Made by a program: the position numbers and the translations under genes
Notes under the pieces: model-generated
What the model was told of the DNA's origin: nothing
Seen by the model: only the letters and a program-made list of their open reading frames with translations
The model's database searches: none
Shown: positions 34,286-47,149 of the stretch, piece by piece
How positions within the stretch are numbered: position 1 is the first letter of the stretch
Layout of the letters: the number at the start of each line of letters is the position of its first letter
From: Isoetes taiwanensis
Taxonomy: Eukaryota; Streptophyta; Lycopodiopsida; Isoetales; Isoetaceae
Assembly (NCBI GenBank): GCA_021234155.1
Contig: JAJEKV010000006.1
Location: forward strand, 9,515,003-9,579,002
Reading direction: 5' to 3'
DNA: 64,000 nucleotides

Positions 34286-36200
34286 TCAAGGTTATCGAAA
34301 AATCAATCTTTTTTACTCCCGATACTTCCAGCCCACAAAACTTTTCTTTGAAATATAAAAGCTTGCTTTCTTTGTAGTCCTTGATTCCATGGAAAGACAA
34401 GTACATGCGTCTTGAAACTCCCTTACTTGATGCTAAATACTTTTCAATCTTCTTTGCGAATTTTTCTTGCCAAAGTCGAATTGCATCACAATGGACTCTT
34501 GTCACATGAGAATGTCAAGATAGTGCATCAGCAACCACTAACAACTTTCCCGGCTTATAAGTGATCTCGAAATCATACTTTCATGCCCTCAAATTGAGGC
34601 ATGGTTGTGTAAAGACATATTGAAGATTTTGATGATCGCTGTCTAATTGGAGTTCCTTTCTCGCAAATAATGCCTTCATATTCTCTAAATGACTACTAAC
34701 AATTCTCGATCATCCATTGGGTAGCAAGGCTCGCATCCTTCATCTTTTCTCGAGTCATAAGCTACCACTCTTCATTCCTTCTTGCATGAGGACTCGCCTT
34801 CTTGTAGACTTGCTTAATTTGGTTGTTAACTTGTCCTCCACCCTCGATCAGGTAAGGTAAGCACCGGTGCTATCTCGTGGCTTCCTTGAACTTTGAAAGA
34901 AGTATGGACTTTTTCTTACCAATGCCTAATCCAATACTTTTTCTTTTCTATGCTTTATGAGGTTCAAAAGTGATGCCGCCCACTTAGCAAAGTTTCCGCG
35001 AAAGTTCTTATAACATCCAACAAACCGATGAAGTTCCCTATTTCATGGGAGATTCTTAGTGCTATTCTTTCATCTAGCCCTCTTTGTCCGCGGCAAAGTG
35101 ACATTTGGAACTTGGTGTATACCATCTGCTTTTCCAAGATCCTTCAAGTAAGTGACCAACATGCTCATCTATGGACTTCCTATAGACTAGAATGTCATCA
35201 AAGAATGTGACGACGAATTGATCAAAGAATTCTCTGAAAACATTGTCCATTAGGGCATGAATGTTACCTGCATTCATAATGGCCACACCACATTTTGAAG
35301 GCGCTTTGTAGATGTCTTCTTCCTTAATTTTTGTAACGACTATAGCCTAATCTTAAGACAATTTTTGAGAGGTACTTGACTCCCTGCAATGGGTCCATCA
35401 AGTCATTTTGCTCTGGCAATACGCTTTTATTCTTGATCATTGAGTCGACAATAATCCATATACATTCTTAGACTTCTCGTCCCTTCTTCAATGGAAGAGA
35501 AGAGGTGCCCTCGACGATACACTTGGCCAAATGAATCCAAGTTCTAACAACTCTTTGTTTGCTTTTTAAGTTTGGCTAGTTCCCAATGCTCATCATATAT
35601 GGAGCTTTGCTTGTTGCAAGTGTAATCTCACATTCTACGCCTCTATAGGGCGTAGAAGCTCTAGGATATTATCCCGAAAGAGGTCATGAAACTTTTTATT
35701 AATTTAGTAATCACCGTGAGGTAATTGGTTGAGGTTAGATTTTTGCTTCTTATGCTTGTGGTCGGGCCCAGGTGGCTTGCAATTTAAGGATATACACAAG
35801 CTCATTTCTCTTGATGCACTTCCTAGCTTCTTATATTATATATAGTACATGACTTAAATAATTTTCTTACCTTTTGATTGAAAAGCGCCCGCTTATCTCG
35901 CGTCGAATTATGAGGTCATATTTGCCATGTTTATTACTGACCCCCATGCCTGCCTTTTTTCCACCGAAAGTGATGTCAAAGTTGAGTTTCGCTCCTTTGG
36001 TGCCGCAAATTCGTCCCACTTGCCTATTCTTTCCGGGTTCAGGCTTAGACTTAGAATCTTAGCTTTCAACATGGCTACCATTCTAGGAGATGCAAAAGCC
36101 AGGGGTGCTTCCCAGCATTCATCAATCTTGAAGGATTTATCACTTGGATCAAATTTTTGAGCAAGCAATGTTAGGGCTCTAATGGCCTCAATCATCTAGA
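34286..36200 (-). mobile_element. Ty3/gypsy remnant gypsy3, minus strand
   Basis: A decayed gypsy pol read right to left. RT begins at about 35720 (FHDLFRDNILELL, then KANKELLELGFIWPSVSSRAP) and reaches the catalytic block at 35286-35074 ([20 protein letters not shown]). RNase H remnants follow at about 35060-34550, ending in a GMKYDFEITYKPGK-like stretch. A linker block (FAKKIEKYLASSKGVSRR) lies at 34505-34275. The integrase, chromodomain and clear LTRs are missing. The minus-strand frame at 36195-35908 may be protease or gag but was not recognised. Confidence 0.7.
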
Positions 36201-38120
36201 GCTAGAAGCACATTCATGGGCATTGAGTTGTTCTCCTTTATCTCAAGCTGACATAGTTGGTATTCGTGGATGTAATTTCCTATTTACTTCTTCGCGTGCC
36301 CTACCAATGATAGCTCCTCCTAATTTTGATATAGGGTTTTCATGAACCCTATGTGGCCTGCATTGGGCTATTGTATGGTCATGTAAGATCAAACTCCTTC
36401 CTCCTCGACGACACAAAAATGCATAGCTTATTCTTTGAAATACAATTAATTACCTTCCTTCTTATAATGTTTGAAGGTTTCCTTTCCTTATCCCCAGTGG
36501 TTTTTCATTTTTTGAATACTTGCCCATACCTCTATAAAAACAGTATCCATTGGCAAGCAGTTTTACTAATCTTCTTTTCCCCATACCGCCAGCGAGGGTC
36601 GAAAACCGATTGTAATGCACTCACTTCGCGGAAAGGATGCCAAGACAAAGCCGCCTGCGAATAATCGCACATTTCTCGCTTTGTATGACATCTTAAAAAA
36701 TCGCATCCTCCGCAGAAATTCCATGGTCAATTGGATAATATTCGCCGCTGAGGGATGCGACCCGGTATTGGAATCAAACTAAAAGGAATATTCTACATTC
36801 ATGGAGCAATGCAAAGTTTCCGACTTGTCACCGACGATCAAAACTAACTCAAGATGATTGGATCGACAATAAGTTCTTTCCAAGAGGATGGGGAAGGGAG
36901 TGCATGCATTCATCTTAGAATATGGATCATGGATAGTATGCATGATAGGAAATCACATGAAATCTATGATTGTTATGGAGAATAAACCACTTCCTATGCC
37001 AATACCGGTGTCACCCCATTTTTGCAATGTGACTTGAATGGACTAAGAAGTTGCTAGAAGAGTCCATATTCATTCAAATAAGTTCCAAAATGACTCTTTT
37101 ACTTAGATATAAATGTCAAATTTTTGATTAGACGGTTATGGCCTCAAAAGCTAGGGGCACTGGACAAAACTTAAGAATCGCCTTATATTTATACACCCCT
37201 CATTTGCTCAAGCTCCCCCAGCTAGACAATTTTCTAGCATTCTTGTAATTTTAGACAGTTATCTTCTACTCCAACTCTAAGTCCATCGCCTCCGAATCAA
37301 CTTTTATCGAGTAGTACGATGACTCTAACCATATTACGAAATACCAATCAAACAGTTTCTTCCTAACCTTCTACACACCTTTGATCTTGAGGAAACCCTG
37401 CCTAGAGAACCACAATGTTAGGATATCCTTCGATGAGTTCAATCACAGTGCTTGACCCTCACAAGACGTAATACTTTCCGTGAAGGGGCCTTTAATGGAT
37501 TCCATTCACAAAGAATTCCGCTTCCATGGGTAACTCTTCAAGAGTCAAGAAGCAGATCTGGGATAGAACGGGCAGGCCGAGTATATGACTTGGTGTGGCT
37601 AAATCGCCATAGACATCTATCAACAATAGACTTTATCTATTCATGATCTTCAAGTCCGCCAACAAGCTAGGTTATCTACTAACGCTCAAAAGGACTTTCC
37701 TGGTCATAGAGCTATTCATATGTAGGTCAAACAATGTCTGATATTGAAGCTTTTAGAAATTCATCGATACAAAGCAGTTCAACAACGGGCCCTACCAAAT
37801 GTAAGAAGAATTTTAGGCCATCTCGGCAGGGTCTATAGGAGCAAAAGTGTAGTAAGATCGTCTCCTCCTTTGCATCAAGAAGGGATGGCTAAAATTATAT
37901 CAACCTACCATATTGACGGCAGAAGAGACCATGATGATTGCTAGCTTCCGGAAATTCATGGAATAGCATCACAGAAGAGGGTCAAGTCCAAGAACGCGAA
38001 GGTATGTCCGTAAAGGAAGGCACTGATGCCATATCTTCCCCGTAATGAGGTCAAGCACTGCATAGTATTTTTCCAAAAGAAGTTCAAACTAAAAGGCAAA
38101 GCGCCTATCGACATTTTTCT
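36201..38120. other. Unassigned spacer
   Basis: Short open frames on both strands lack family resemblance. Bases near 37012 carry the TGTCACCCCA motif. It may be the 5' part of gypsy3 or older decayed sequence. Confidence 0.45.
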
Positions 38121-41100
38121 GGCGGTAGCTCCCCGTACACCGCATGTAATACCCTCAGGGCGGTTCCTATCCGGCCAGATTGGATCCTCGTTCGGAGACC
38201 CCTCTTGGGGAAGGTCCAAAGATTCTAGATCGGTCCGGGAGAACTTGTCAAGCCGTGAAGTGATCTGATGTCGGCCTTGTAGAAGCATAGCTATTTTGGC
38301 CGTTAAGACACTTAGGATGCTCAGGAATGGCAAATAGACCACTTAAATCGTCCACGAATGGCGAAATTACCACAGAACAAGTTACATGGTCGGTTTTGCG
38401 AAAAGAAAGGGAAACACTCACGCCCACTCCATGACGGTATCAGCATGCACATCCTAGGCCAATTGGCTACAGGTGTGATGGGAGTGGCAGGCTACTTTGG
38501 TAGCCTTCTTGGAGTTGGTGCCGGCCGCGGGAACTTGGTGAGAACAATGTCAGGCAGTCCGACTTTGAGCTGAGAGTGGTCAGCGATTCCAGGAGGCCGA
38601 GGAGGTGCGTCGTCCCAGGGGCCTTAGGGAGGAAATTTGGGGCAGAAATAGCCTCGATTTTAAGTCAGCGCTGCAGCGTCAACACCCCAACTCCACTTCC
38701 AAGAACCGCGAGCGTAAGGTCGTAGGGTCCCGGCAAGGAGAGACTCCGGCGTAAACCTGTGGAGGTTTGCAGGGCTACAGAAAGGGTTCGTTTGCAGGAA
38801 GTAGAGTCACAGTGTGATGCACTTAGGACTTCTGGCCAGAAGCGGCAGCCCAGAATCACGGAGCAAGAGGGCCCGGCCGGGAGGCGGAGTTTGGGCCTTT
38901 CCTCCCTCCCAGGCAAGTAAATTAGAGCTTTGCAGTCAGCAAGACATTGATAAATTACGCGAATTAATGCATTGCACGAAAATAAATTCGGTTTTTTTGC
39001 GGTGAAGACCCTAATTCATCTCCGGCTACGGCCCCAATTTTTGAATTTTAGGAGAAGGTCTAGGTCAAAGGTTAGCATTAGAGCGGTGCGGGGGAGCCGT
39101 TCGGGGGAACCCGGTGGCACCCCTTCCCCAGTCAAGAGGCGGGGACATGGGGGATCCCTCTGAAGGGGGAGAGTCGGGACCAGGGGAGGCGGGATCCAAA
39201 AAAAGTTCGAAGGCGACCCTTCTGGCGGCTCCCGAGAGTGCGTAATGACCACCCTCCGGGCAGGTTTCCCTATCCGACCGTTGGATCCTCCGTTCATGGG
39301 CCCTCTTGGGAAGGCCCAAAAGATTCAGTCGGTCCGGAGAACTGTCAAACCGTAGGCGATCACGATGTCTGAGGCCTTGTAGAAGCCGCCTTGTTTTGTG
39401 GTTGAGACATAGGATGCTCGGGAATGGCAAATAGACCACGACAAATAAATAGAATGGCGAAATTACCTAGGGAGCAAAGTTACCGTGGGGTTTTGAAAGA
39501 GGAAACACTCACACGCCCTCCGCGGCCGGTATCCCGCGCTGCACACATCTAGGCCAATTGACTACGAGTGTGATGGAAGTGAGCTACTTTTGGCTTCTTG
39601 GAGTTGGGTGGTCTTACGGCCCACGGACTTGGTCCCCGAGGGGCAATGTCGGCGTTCGGAGTCCATTGGCGGTCGGTCAGCGATTAGGGCCGGAGGTCGC
39701 GAATCGGCTTCGTCCCGGGGACATGGGCCTTGGGGAGGAGAAATTTGGGGTAAACCAGGCAGGTTGCCCTCACGAAGGGTTTTTTTGGGGAAAGCGATCT
39801 CTGGCGTCAACACCCCAACCCACTTCAAGACCACCGGTAGCGGAGTCCTTCCCGGGGCAGAGATCCCGACAAGGGAGAGGGCCTCTCCACTTCTAGGAAC
39901 ATGGCGCAAAGTCACGTAAAACCTCCGGCCCGTAAACCACGGGGTTGCAGGACTCTAGAAGGGTTTACGTTTTTGGGATGGAGGAGATCCTGATTCCATT
40001 GCACTGGGACCTGGCCAAGCGGCAGTAGAATCACGAACAAGCGGCGGAGGCGGGGTTGGGCCTCCTCCTCCCGATCGTGTGGCAAGTAATTAGAAGTCGG
40101 TTTTACTGATGGCAAGACATTAAATAAATTCATAATTAATGCATTGCCGAAAAATAAATTCCGATTTTTTGCCCGCGGGATCCTAATTCATCTCGGCCTA
40201 CGACCCAATTTTGGAATTTTCGGAGAAGGTCTAGGTCAAGGGTTAGCATTAGAGCGGTCCGGGGCAGCCACGTTCGCGAGGCAGGCACAGCACCCTCCCC
40301 AAGTCCAAACGAGGCGGGGACCTGCGAGGGGATCCCTCCACGGGAGAGTGTCCAGGACCCGGGGGGGATCAAAAAAAAGTTCCGTGACCCTTCTGCGCTC
40401 CCGGGGCTGCAGCTAATGACCACCCCTCCCGGGCCGGTTCCCCCTATCGAAATAGTTGGATCCACTCCGTTCATGGGCCCCTCTTGGGGAAGGTCCAAAG
40501 ATTCTAGATAGGTCGGAGAACTTGTCCAACCCGTAGGCGTCACGATGTCGAAGCCTTGTAGAAGCCCTTGTTTTGTTTTTCGGTACCCGACACTTAGGAT
40601 GCTCGAATGGCAAATAGACCACCTTAAATCGTCGAGATAAAGCGAAATTACCCTAGGGAGCAAGTTACCGCGATGGGTTTTCGCGAAAGAAGAGAAACCT
40701 CACGCCCTCCGCGGCCGGTATCGCATGCACATCCCTAGGCCAATTGACTCACGAGTGTGATGGAAGTGGTCTTCGTAGCTACCCCGAGGGCAATTCGGCG
40801 GATTACGGAGTCCATTGGCGAACCCGGTCGCGGTCTTAGGTTAATTGGTCTTCCCCCGCAGGAACTTGGTCCCCAGGGGATTTTATGTCGACGGCGTCAA
40901 CACCCCAACAGCACTTCAAGACATGGGTAGAAGTCGACAAGGAGAACCTCGCGTAAACCAGGAGGGCTCTAGAAGGGTTTAAGGTCACAGTCCCGTCAAC
41001 TTGGTCCCGGGGAATGTTAGCCTTTAAAGAGTGATTCGGTGAGGAGGTTGCGAATCCTTCCCAGGGCAAGAGACCTCAGCGGTTGGGAGGATTTTAGTGT

Positions 41101-44100
41101 CCTTTGCTCTGGCGTCAACACCCCACTCCACTTCAAGACCTGCGGCGCAAGGTCGGCGGAAATCGACAAGGAGAGGGCCTCCGGCGTAAACCACAGTGGG
41201 TTGCCGGGGCTCTAGAAGGGTTTACGTTTTGGGGCGGAGTCTGTCTGTTGCGCAGGACTGGCGAAGGCGGCGGCCGAGAATCTGGAGCAAGAGGCGGCCG
41301 GGCGGAGTTTGGGCCTTTCCTCCTCCGATGTGGCAAGTAGAAGTTAGCACTGCGGTGGCAAGACATTAGTAAATTCGTAGTGTAATGCATTGCGAAAAAT
41401 AAATTCCGTTTTTTGCCCGTTGGGATCCTAATTCATCTCGGCCTGCGGCCCAATTTTAGAATTTTGGGAGAAGGTCTAGGTCAAAGGTTAGCATTAGAGC
41501 GGTCGGGGCAGCTCGTTGCGGGGCAGCAGTAGGCGGCACCCTTCCCCAAGTCAAGCGAGGCGGGGACCTTGCGGGGGATCCCTCACGAGAGGGAGAGTCC
41601 GGGACCCGGGCGGGATCAAAAAGTTCGGGGGCCCCTTCTGGCGGCGCTCCCGGTACACCGCTGCAGCTAATGACCACCCTCCCGGGCCAGTTCCCCCTAT
41701 CCGGCCGTTGGATCCTCCCGGATTCGGGGGCCCCTCTTCGGGAAGGTCAAAAGATTCCAGGTCGGTCGGGAGAACTTGTCAAACATGAGGCGTCACGATG
41801 TCGGGCTTGTAGAAACGCCTTTTGTTTTGTCGTTAGCACGCGAGGATGCTCAGGAATAACAAATAGACCACATGCCAAATCGTCCGGGAATGGCGAAATT
41901 ACCCTAGGGAGCAAGTTACGGTCGGTTTTCGCGAAGGAAACACTCACGCCCTCCGCGACGGTATCCAGCATCCACATCCTAGGCCAATTGACTTCACGAG
42001 TGTGATGGAAGTGAGCTACTTTGGCGCTTCTTGGAGTTCGGGTGGTCTTACGGCCGCGGAACTTGGTCCCCGAGGGGCAATGTCGGCGTTAAAGGTCCAT
42101 TGGCGAGAGCCCGATCCCGATTCCGGAGAGGAGGTCGCCCCGTCCGTCCCCAGAGGAAATTTAGGGGAGTGTCAGGGCGTCAACACCTTTTCAAGACATG
42201 GGCAAGGTCAGCCTCCGGAGGGCCTCGAAGCGTAAACCACGGTCCGGGCTCAGGCGTTTTGGTGAGTCACAGTCTTACGCCGCGGAACTTGGTCCCAGGG
42301 GGCAATGTTGGCGTTTTTGAATTAAGACCAAATGGCGCAAGGTCGGGGAGCCTTGGGATCGGAATAGCGGCTTCGGGAGAGGAGAGGGACATGGCTCCGA
42401 ATCGACAGCCTGGCGTAAACCACGTGGGTTGCCGGGCTCTAGAAGGGTTTACGTTTTGGGGGCGGGAATCACAGTACATTGCACTTGGAACTGGCGCAGC
42501 GGCGGCCAGGGGCTGTGAACAAAGGGAAGCCCGGCGGGCCGGGTTTGGGCCTGTCCTCCTCGATGTGGCAAGTAGAAGTCGGTAGCACTGCGATGTGAAC
42601 ATTAAGTAAGTCCAATTAATGCATTACGCGAAAATAAATTCCGTTTTTTGCAGCTGGATCCTAATTCATCTCGACACGGCCCAATTTTGAATTTTGGAGA
42701 AGGTCTAGGTCAAAAGGGTTAGCATTAGAGCGGTCGGGGCAGCGGATTGCGGGACTAGCCAGAGCTGGCACCCTTCCCAAGTCAAGCGAGGCGGGGACCT
42801 TGCGGGGATCCCTCACAAGAGGGAGAGTCCGGACCCGGGGAGGCGGGGATCAAAAAGTTCCGAGGCGACCCCTTCCTGGCGGCGCCCCCGGGCTGCCGCT
42901 AATGACCACCCTCCCGGGCCGGTTCCCCTATCCGGCCGTTGGATCCCTCCCGTTCGGGGCCCCTCTTGGGGAAGGTCAAAAGATTCCAGTCGGTCGGGGA
43001 GAACTTGTCAAACATGAAGCGTCGATGTCGGCCTTGTAGAAACCCGCCTTTGTTTTTTGTCGTTGAGACGGGATGCTCGAGGGAATGGCAAATAGACCCT
43101 GTAATCGTCGAATGGGCGAAATTACCCTAGGGAGCAAGTTACCGCGGTCGGTTTTCGCGAAAAGAAGGAAACCTCCGCCCTCCACGGCGGTATCCAGCAT
43201 GCACATCCTAGGCCAATTGACTACAGAGTGTGATGGAAGTGAGCTACTTTTGGCTTCTTGGAGTTGGGGTGGTCTTATTACGGCCCAGACTTGAACTTGG
43301 TCCCGGGGGCAATGTCGGCGTTCGAGTCCATTGGTAGAGTCCGGTCAGCGGTCCAGGAGAGGAGGAGGTCGCGTCAGGTCCCGAGGGCCTTGGGGAGGGG
43401 AGGGAATTTAGGGCAAAACAGCCTCCTGGAGGATTTTAGAATCCGCTTCTGGCGTCAACACCCCTAACTCCACTTCAAGACATGGCGCAAGGTCGGCGAA
43501 TCGACAAGGAGAGGGCCTCAAACGGCGTAAACCACGTAAGGTTGCCGGGCTCTAGAAGGGTTTACGTTTTGGGGAAGTCCCGTCCGCGGCACTTGGGACC
43601 CAGGAGCGGCCCTGTAGAGAATCACGAACAAATGGGATTCCCGAATGGAGTTTGGGCCTTTCCTCCTCTCAGATGTGGCAAGTAGAAGTCGGGGAGCTTT
43701 TGGCGGTGGCAAGACATTAAGTAAATTCGCAATTAATGCATTGCACGAAAATAAATTCGGTTTTTGCCAGTGGGATCCCTAATTCATCTCCGGCCTGCGG
43801 GTAATTTTTCGGAATTTTTAGGAGAAGGTCTAGGTCAAAGGGTTAGCATTAGAGCCGGGGCAGCGTTTTGGGGGGAGACAGCCGTGTTGCACTTGGGACC
43901 CTTCCCCAAGTCAAACGAGGCGAATACCTTGCAGGGATCCCTCACAAGGAGGGAGAGTCCAGGACCCGGGAGGCGGGATCAAAAAGTTCCCGAGGCAGCC
44001 CTTCTGGCCGCATCCCGGTAATTAAGCTAATGATCACCCTCCCGGGCCCGTTCCCCTATCCGGCCCGTTGGATCCTCGGATTCGGGGGCCCCTCTTGGGA

Positions 44101-45950
44101 AGGTCAAAGATTCCGGTCTCGGTCAAAGGAGAACTTGTCAAACCCCGGGGAACTACGATGTCGGAGACCTTGTAGAAACCCCCTTTGTTTTGTCGTTCGG
44201 ACCAGGGATGCTCGGGAATGGCAAATAGACCTGCCAAATCGTCGGGAATGGCGGGAAATTACCCTAGGGAGCAAGTTACCCGGTCGGTTTTCGAAAGAAG
44301 GAAACACTCCGCCCCTCCCGCGACGATATCCATGCACATCCCTAGGCCAATTGGATCCCGAGTGTGATGGAAGTGAGCTACTTTGGCTTCTTGGAGTTGG
44401 TGGTCTTCGGCCCGCGGAGAACTTGGTCCCCGGGGCAATGTCGGCGTTAGGAGTCCATTGGCGAGTCGGATCGCTGACCAGGAGGCGGGAGGTTTTCCCG
44501 TCCCCATCCCGAGGGCCCGGGGAGAGAGGAAATTTGGGGCAAAAGCGACCTCAGGAGGATTTTAGGGTCCCTTCTCAAGGCAACACCCCAACTCCACTTC
44601 AAGAACCGGTATCGGTCGGCCAATCGACAAGGAGAGGGCCTCCTCCGGCGTAAACCACAGTGGGTTGCCGGGCTCTAGAAGGGTTTACGTTTTGGGGCCG
44701 AAGTCTGATCTTCAGCCCGCGGAACTTGATCCCCAGGGCAATGTCGGCATTCCGAGTCCATTGGGCGAGCCAAATCCCTGTTTCCGGTGAGGGAGGTTGC
44801 GGAGTCCCCGGGGCCTTGGGAGAGAAATTTGAGAATTGCAGCTTGGGAGGATTTTAGTGTCCGCGCTCTGGCGTCAACACCCCAACTCCACTTCAAGACA
44901 TGGCGCAAAGTCGGTAGAATCGACAAGGAGAGGGCCTCCGGCGTAAACCACGTGGGTTGCCGGGCTCTAGAAGGGTTTCACGTTTTGGGGCGGAGTCACG
45001 GTCTTACGACCCGGAACTTGATCCCGGGGGCAATGTCGGCGTTAGAGTCCATTGGCAGAGCCAAATGTGATTCCGGTGAGGGGAGGTTGCGGCCCCTTCC
45101 CGGGGCCTTGGGGAGAGGAAATTCCAGGGCAAGCGACTTCGGAGGGATTTTAGTGTCCGCGCTCTGGCGTCAACACCCCAACTCCACTTCAAGACATGGC
45201 GCCCGGCCAATCTCAGAGTCCCAACGTAAACCCCCGAATCGACAAGGATCCCTGTGGCAATGGCCTCCGGAAATTGCGTAAACAAGCCCTGTGGTGGGTT
45301 GCCCGGGGCTCTAGAAGGGTTTACGTTTTGGGGCGAGTCACCCCAACTCTTTGGCCCATGGAACTTGGTTTCGAGCAATGTCAAATTTGTTTATGAGTCC
45401 ATCCATTGGCGAGCCAAATCGTGGTTCCTGAGAGGGAGGTTGCCCGTTCTTCCCGGGGCCTTAGGGAGAGGGAAATTTGGGGAAAGCAGCCTCGGGAGGG
45501 ATTTTAGGGTCCAGCTCAAGGCGTCCAACACCCCAACTCCACTTCAAGACACGTCGCTAGGTCCCGGCCGAATCTGACAAGGAGAGGGCCTCCGAAACGT
45601 AAACCCTGTGAGTTGCCAGGCTCTAGAAGGGTTTACGTTTTGGGGGCCGAGTCCTAATCTGTTCTTGCTTGGAACGTGGCCGGAAGCTGCTAAGAACGCA
45701 TAGCAAGGGGAACTGGCTTTGAACGGAGTTTGGACTGTCCTCCTCCCGATGTGGCAATTAGAAGTTGGGGCTTTTGCGGTGGCAACACGATTAAATTCAT
45801 AATTAATGCATTGCACGAAAATAAATTCTGATTTTTTGCCACCGGATCCCTAATTCATCTCCAAGCACACTTCCCAATTTTCGAATTTTTGGAGAAGGTC
45901 TAGGTCAAAGGGTTAGCATTAGAACCGTTTGGCAGCCCGGATTCGCGAGA
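38121..45950. repeat. GC-rich tandem array, unit about 1.1-1.25 kb
   Basis: A head-to-tail array of about six and a half units. The landmark TGTGATGG(A/G)AGTG occurs at 38474, 39569, 40756, 42001, 43229 and 44363 (spacing 1095, 1187, 1245, 1228, 1134). A second landmark, TTAATGCATTGC-like followed by AAATAAATTC, occurs near 38963, 40136, 41379, 42617, 43734 and 45805. Units differ mainly by small indels at C/G runs. Many open frames occur inside but none keeps frame between units. I see no rRNA or tRNA in the unit. It could be a satellite or amplified transposon sequence. Confidence 0.9.
44581..45640. repeat. Amplified ~295-bp sub-unit inside the array
   Basis: The block CAACACCCCAACTCCACTTC recurs at 44581, 44875, 45171 and 45526 (spacing 294, 296, 355), whereas most full units carry it once. 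The repeated piece includes the GTAAACC/GGTTTAC hairpin. The last full unit is therefore expanded to about 2.07 kb between TTAATGCATTG landmarks. Confidence 0.85.
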
Positions 45951-46820
45951 ACCTGAGGCTGATTTGGAAAGATTTGAAGATGCGGTTGACTTCAAGCCAC
46001 AAAGAAACATAAATTTAGTGGTACTTTCTATCGTATGGGTTGGAGAAAAAATCCAAGGCGATTGTCCATCACAAACTTCTAAGAATGTGCATTTGAAAGA
46101 TTTAGAACATGGAAGTGTCCCATTTGTAAGAGCTACCTGGAGAGTCCAAACCACAAATAATCTCGGAAGCCGGTTCTACCCATCCAAGTCGAAATGTCGC
46201 GAAACCTCGGGGCTCGAAATGGCAAATCGAACCGAAGAAGGCGATATCCAACGAAGAATGCAAAATATCTTCAAGAATCCTTCGGATCATGTTCATGCAT
46301 ATGTATCAATGCTAGATTGTACCCAAGAGAAAATATAACAATGTACAAAACATAGGTTTATTGAACAAAAGATCACTTGAACAATTGAAAGATACTCCTC
46401 CCCGAGCTTGGCTTATGGTTTCTATCGTTAAAGTCCTCCACTTGTCCATCCCCTTTGAACCATAGCTCCATGTCAAAGTATGTCTCAAGTCGGCCATGCA
46501 TATGTCGACGCTAGTATCATGTTAATGTTGTTTTTCCCGTGGTGCTTCCAAACCACGACCATCTTTTCAAGAAGCACCCTCATCATGCTAGGCGACTCAA
46601 TCGGTTCCTAGCAATTTGGTCGCTTACCTTCTCACCAATCACATACTTCTTTAACACTTTCATCCGATGGATCGTTGTTTCATAGTCCTCATCTTGGTGG
46701 AGGGAGGGGTTCACCTGGAGGATTCCCTTCCTTCTCATGCCCTCGACGGCTCCTACACCAAGCTATAGATTAGAAAATAGATAAAATACAATAAAGTGTA
46801 TAAACTACAGAGTGTAGCCT
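45951..46820. other. Unassigned segment between array and CACTA element
   Basis: A plus-strand frame open from about 45955 to 46338 (at least 124 codons) has no recognised domain. A minus-strand frame (46154-45900) overlaps it. I cannot decide which, if either, is translated. Confidence 0.35.
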
Positions 46821-46914
46821 TACTTGTGAAGACAGGTTCCATATCTCTCTGCTCTTGAATCCTCATCTCCTCCTGAATCTGGTTCAAGCGTCGAAGCATA
46901 CCTTCCATGGCCAT
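46587..46914 (-). CDS. Unrecognised two-exon candidate
   Basis: On the minus strand an ATG at 46914 opens MAMEGMLRRLNQIQEEM, ending at 46824 in a good donor (GTAAGG). A short AT-rich intron (46823-46763) ends in TATAG. The following sequence is open in one frame (LGVGAVEGMRRKGILQ to SRLA, about 58 codons), but the phase does not match the first exon by one base. I do not recognise the product. It may be an accessory exon of the CACTA element or chance. Confidence 0.3.
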
Positions 46915-47046
46915 GTATCCCAAAAGCAATAAAGAAAAAAACTCACAATAACTGCAATGAAAAACTAGGATCCGGATGGATCGCTCGCAATACTCAAATC
47001 ATAAAAGAAATGGGAAAAATGAAAGCCGGCCGATGACTTTTAAAGA

Positions 47047-47145
47047 ACAGAGACGTCGTTTTAAGACGTATAGACGTCGTTTAACGACGTTTAAAGGTCG
47101 TTTAACGACGTCTATAACGACGTTAACGGCTACAACGACGTCGTA
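47047..47145. repeat. Left sub-terminal palindromic repeats
   Basis: Four or five copies of GACGTCGTT or AACGACGT, including a 17-bp near-palindrome ACGTCGTTTAACGACGT at 47074-47090. In CACTA elements such motifs bind the transposase. Confidence 0.8.
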
Positions 47146-47149
47146 CGAA

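Noticed and set aside
39558-44653. Long open frames inside the tandem array (for example 42031-42585, 43868-44653)
   Set aside because: The frame is not kept from unit to unit and none matches a protein family; GC-rich sequence has few stops by chance.
38121-45950. rDNA spacer identity for the tandem array
   Set aside because: No 5S, 18S, 5.8S or 25S sequence was recognised next to or in the array.
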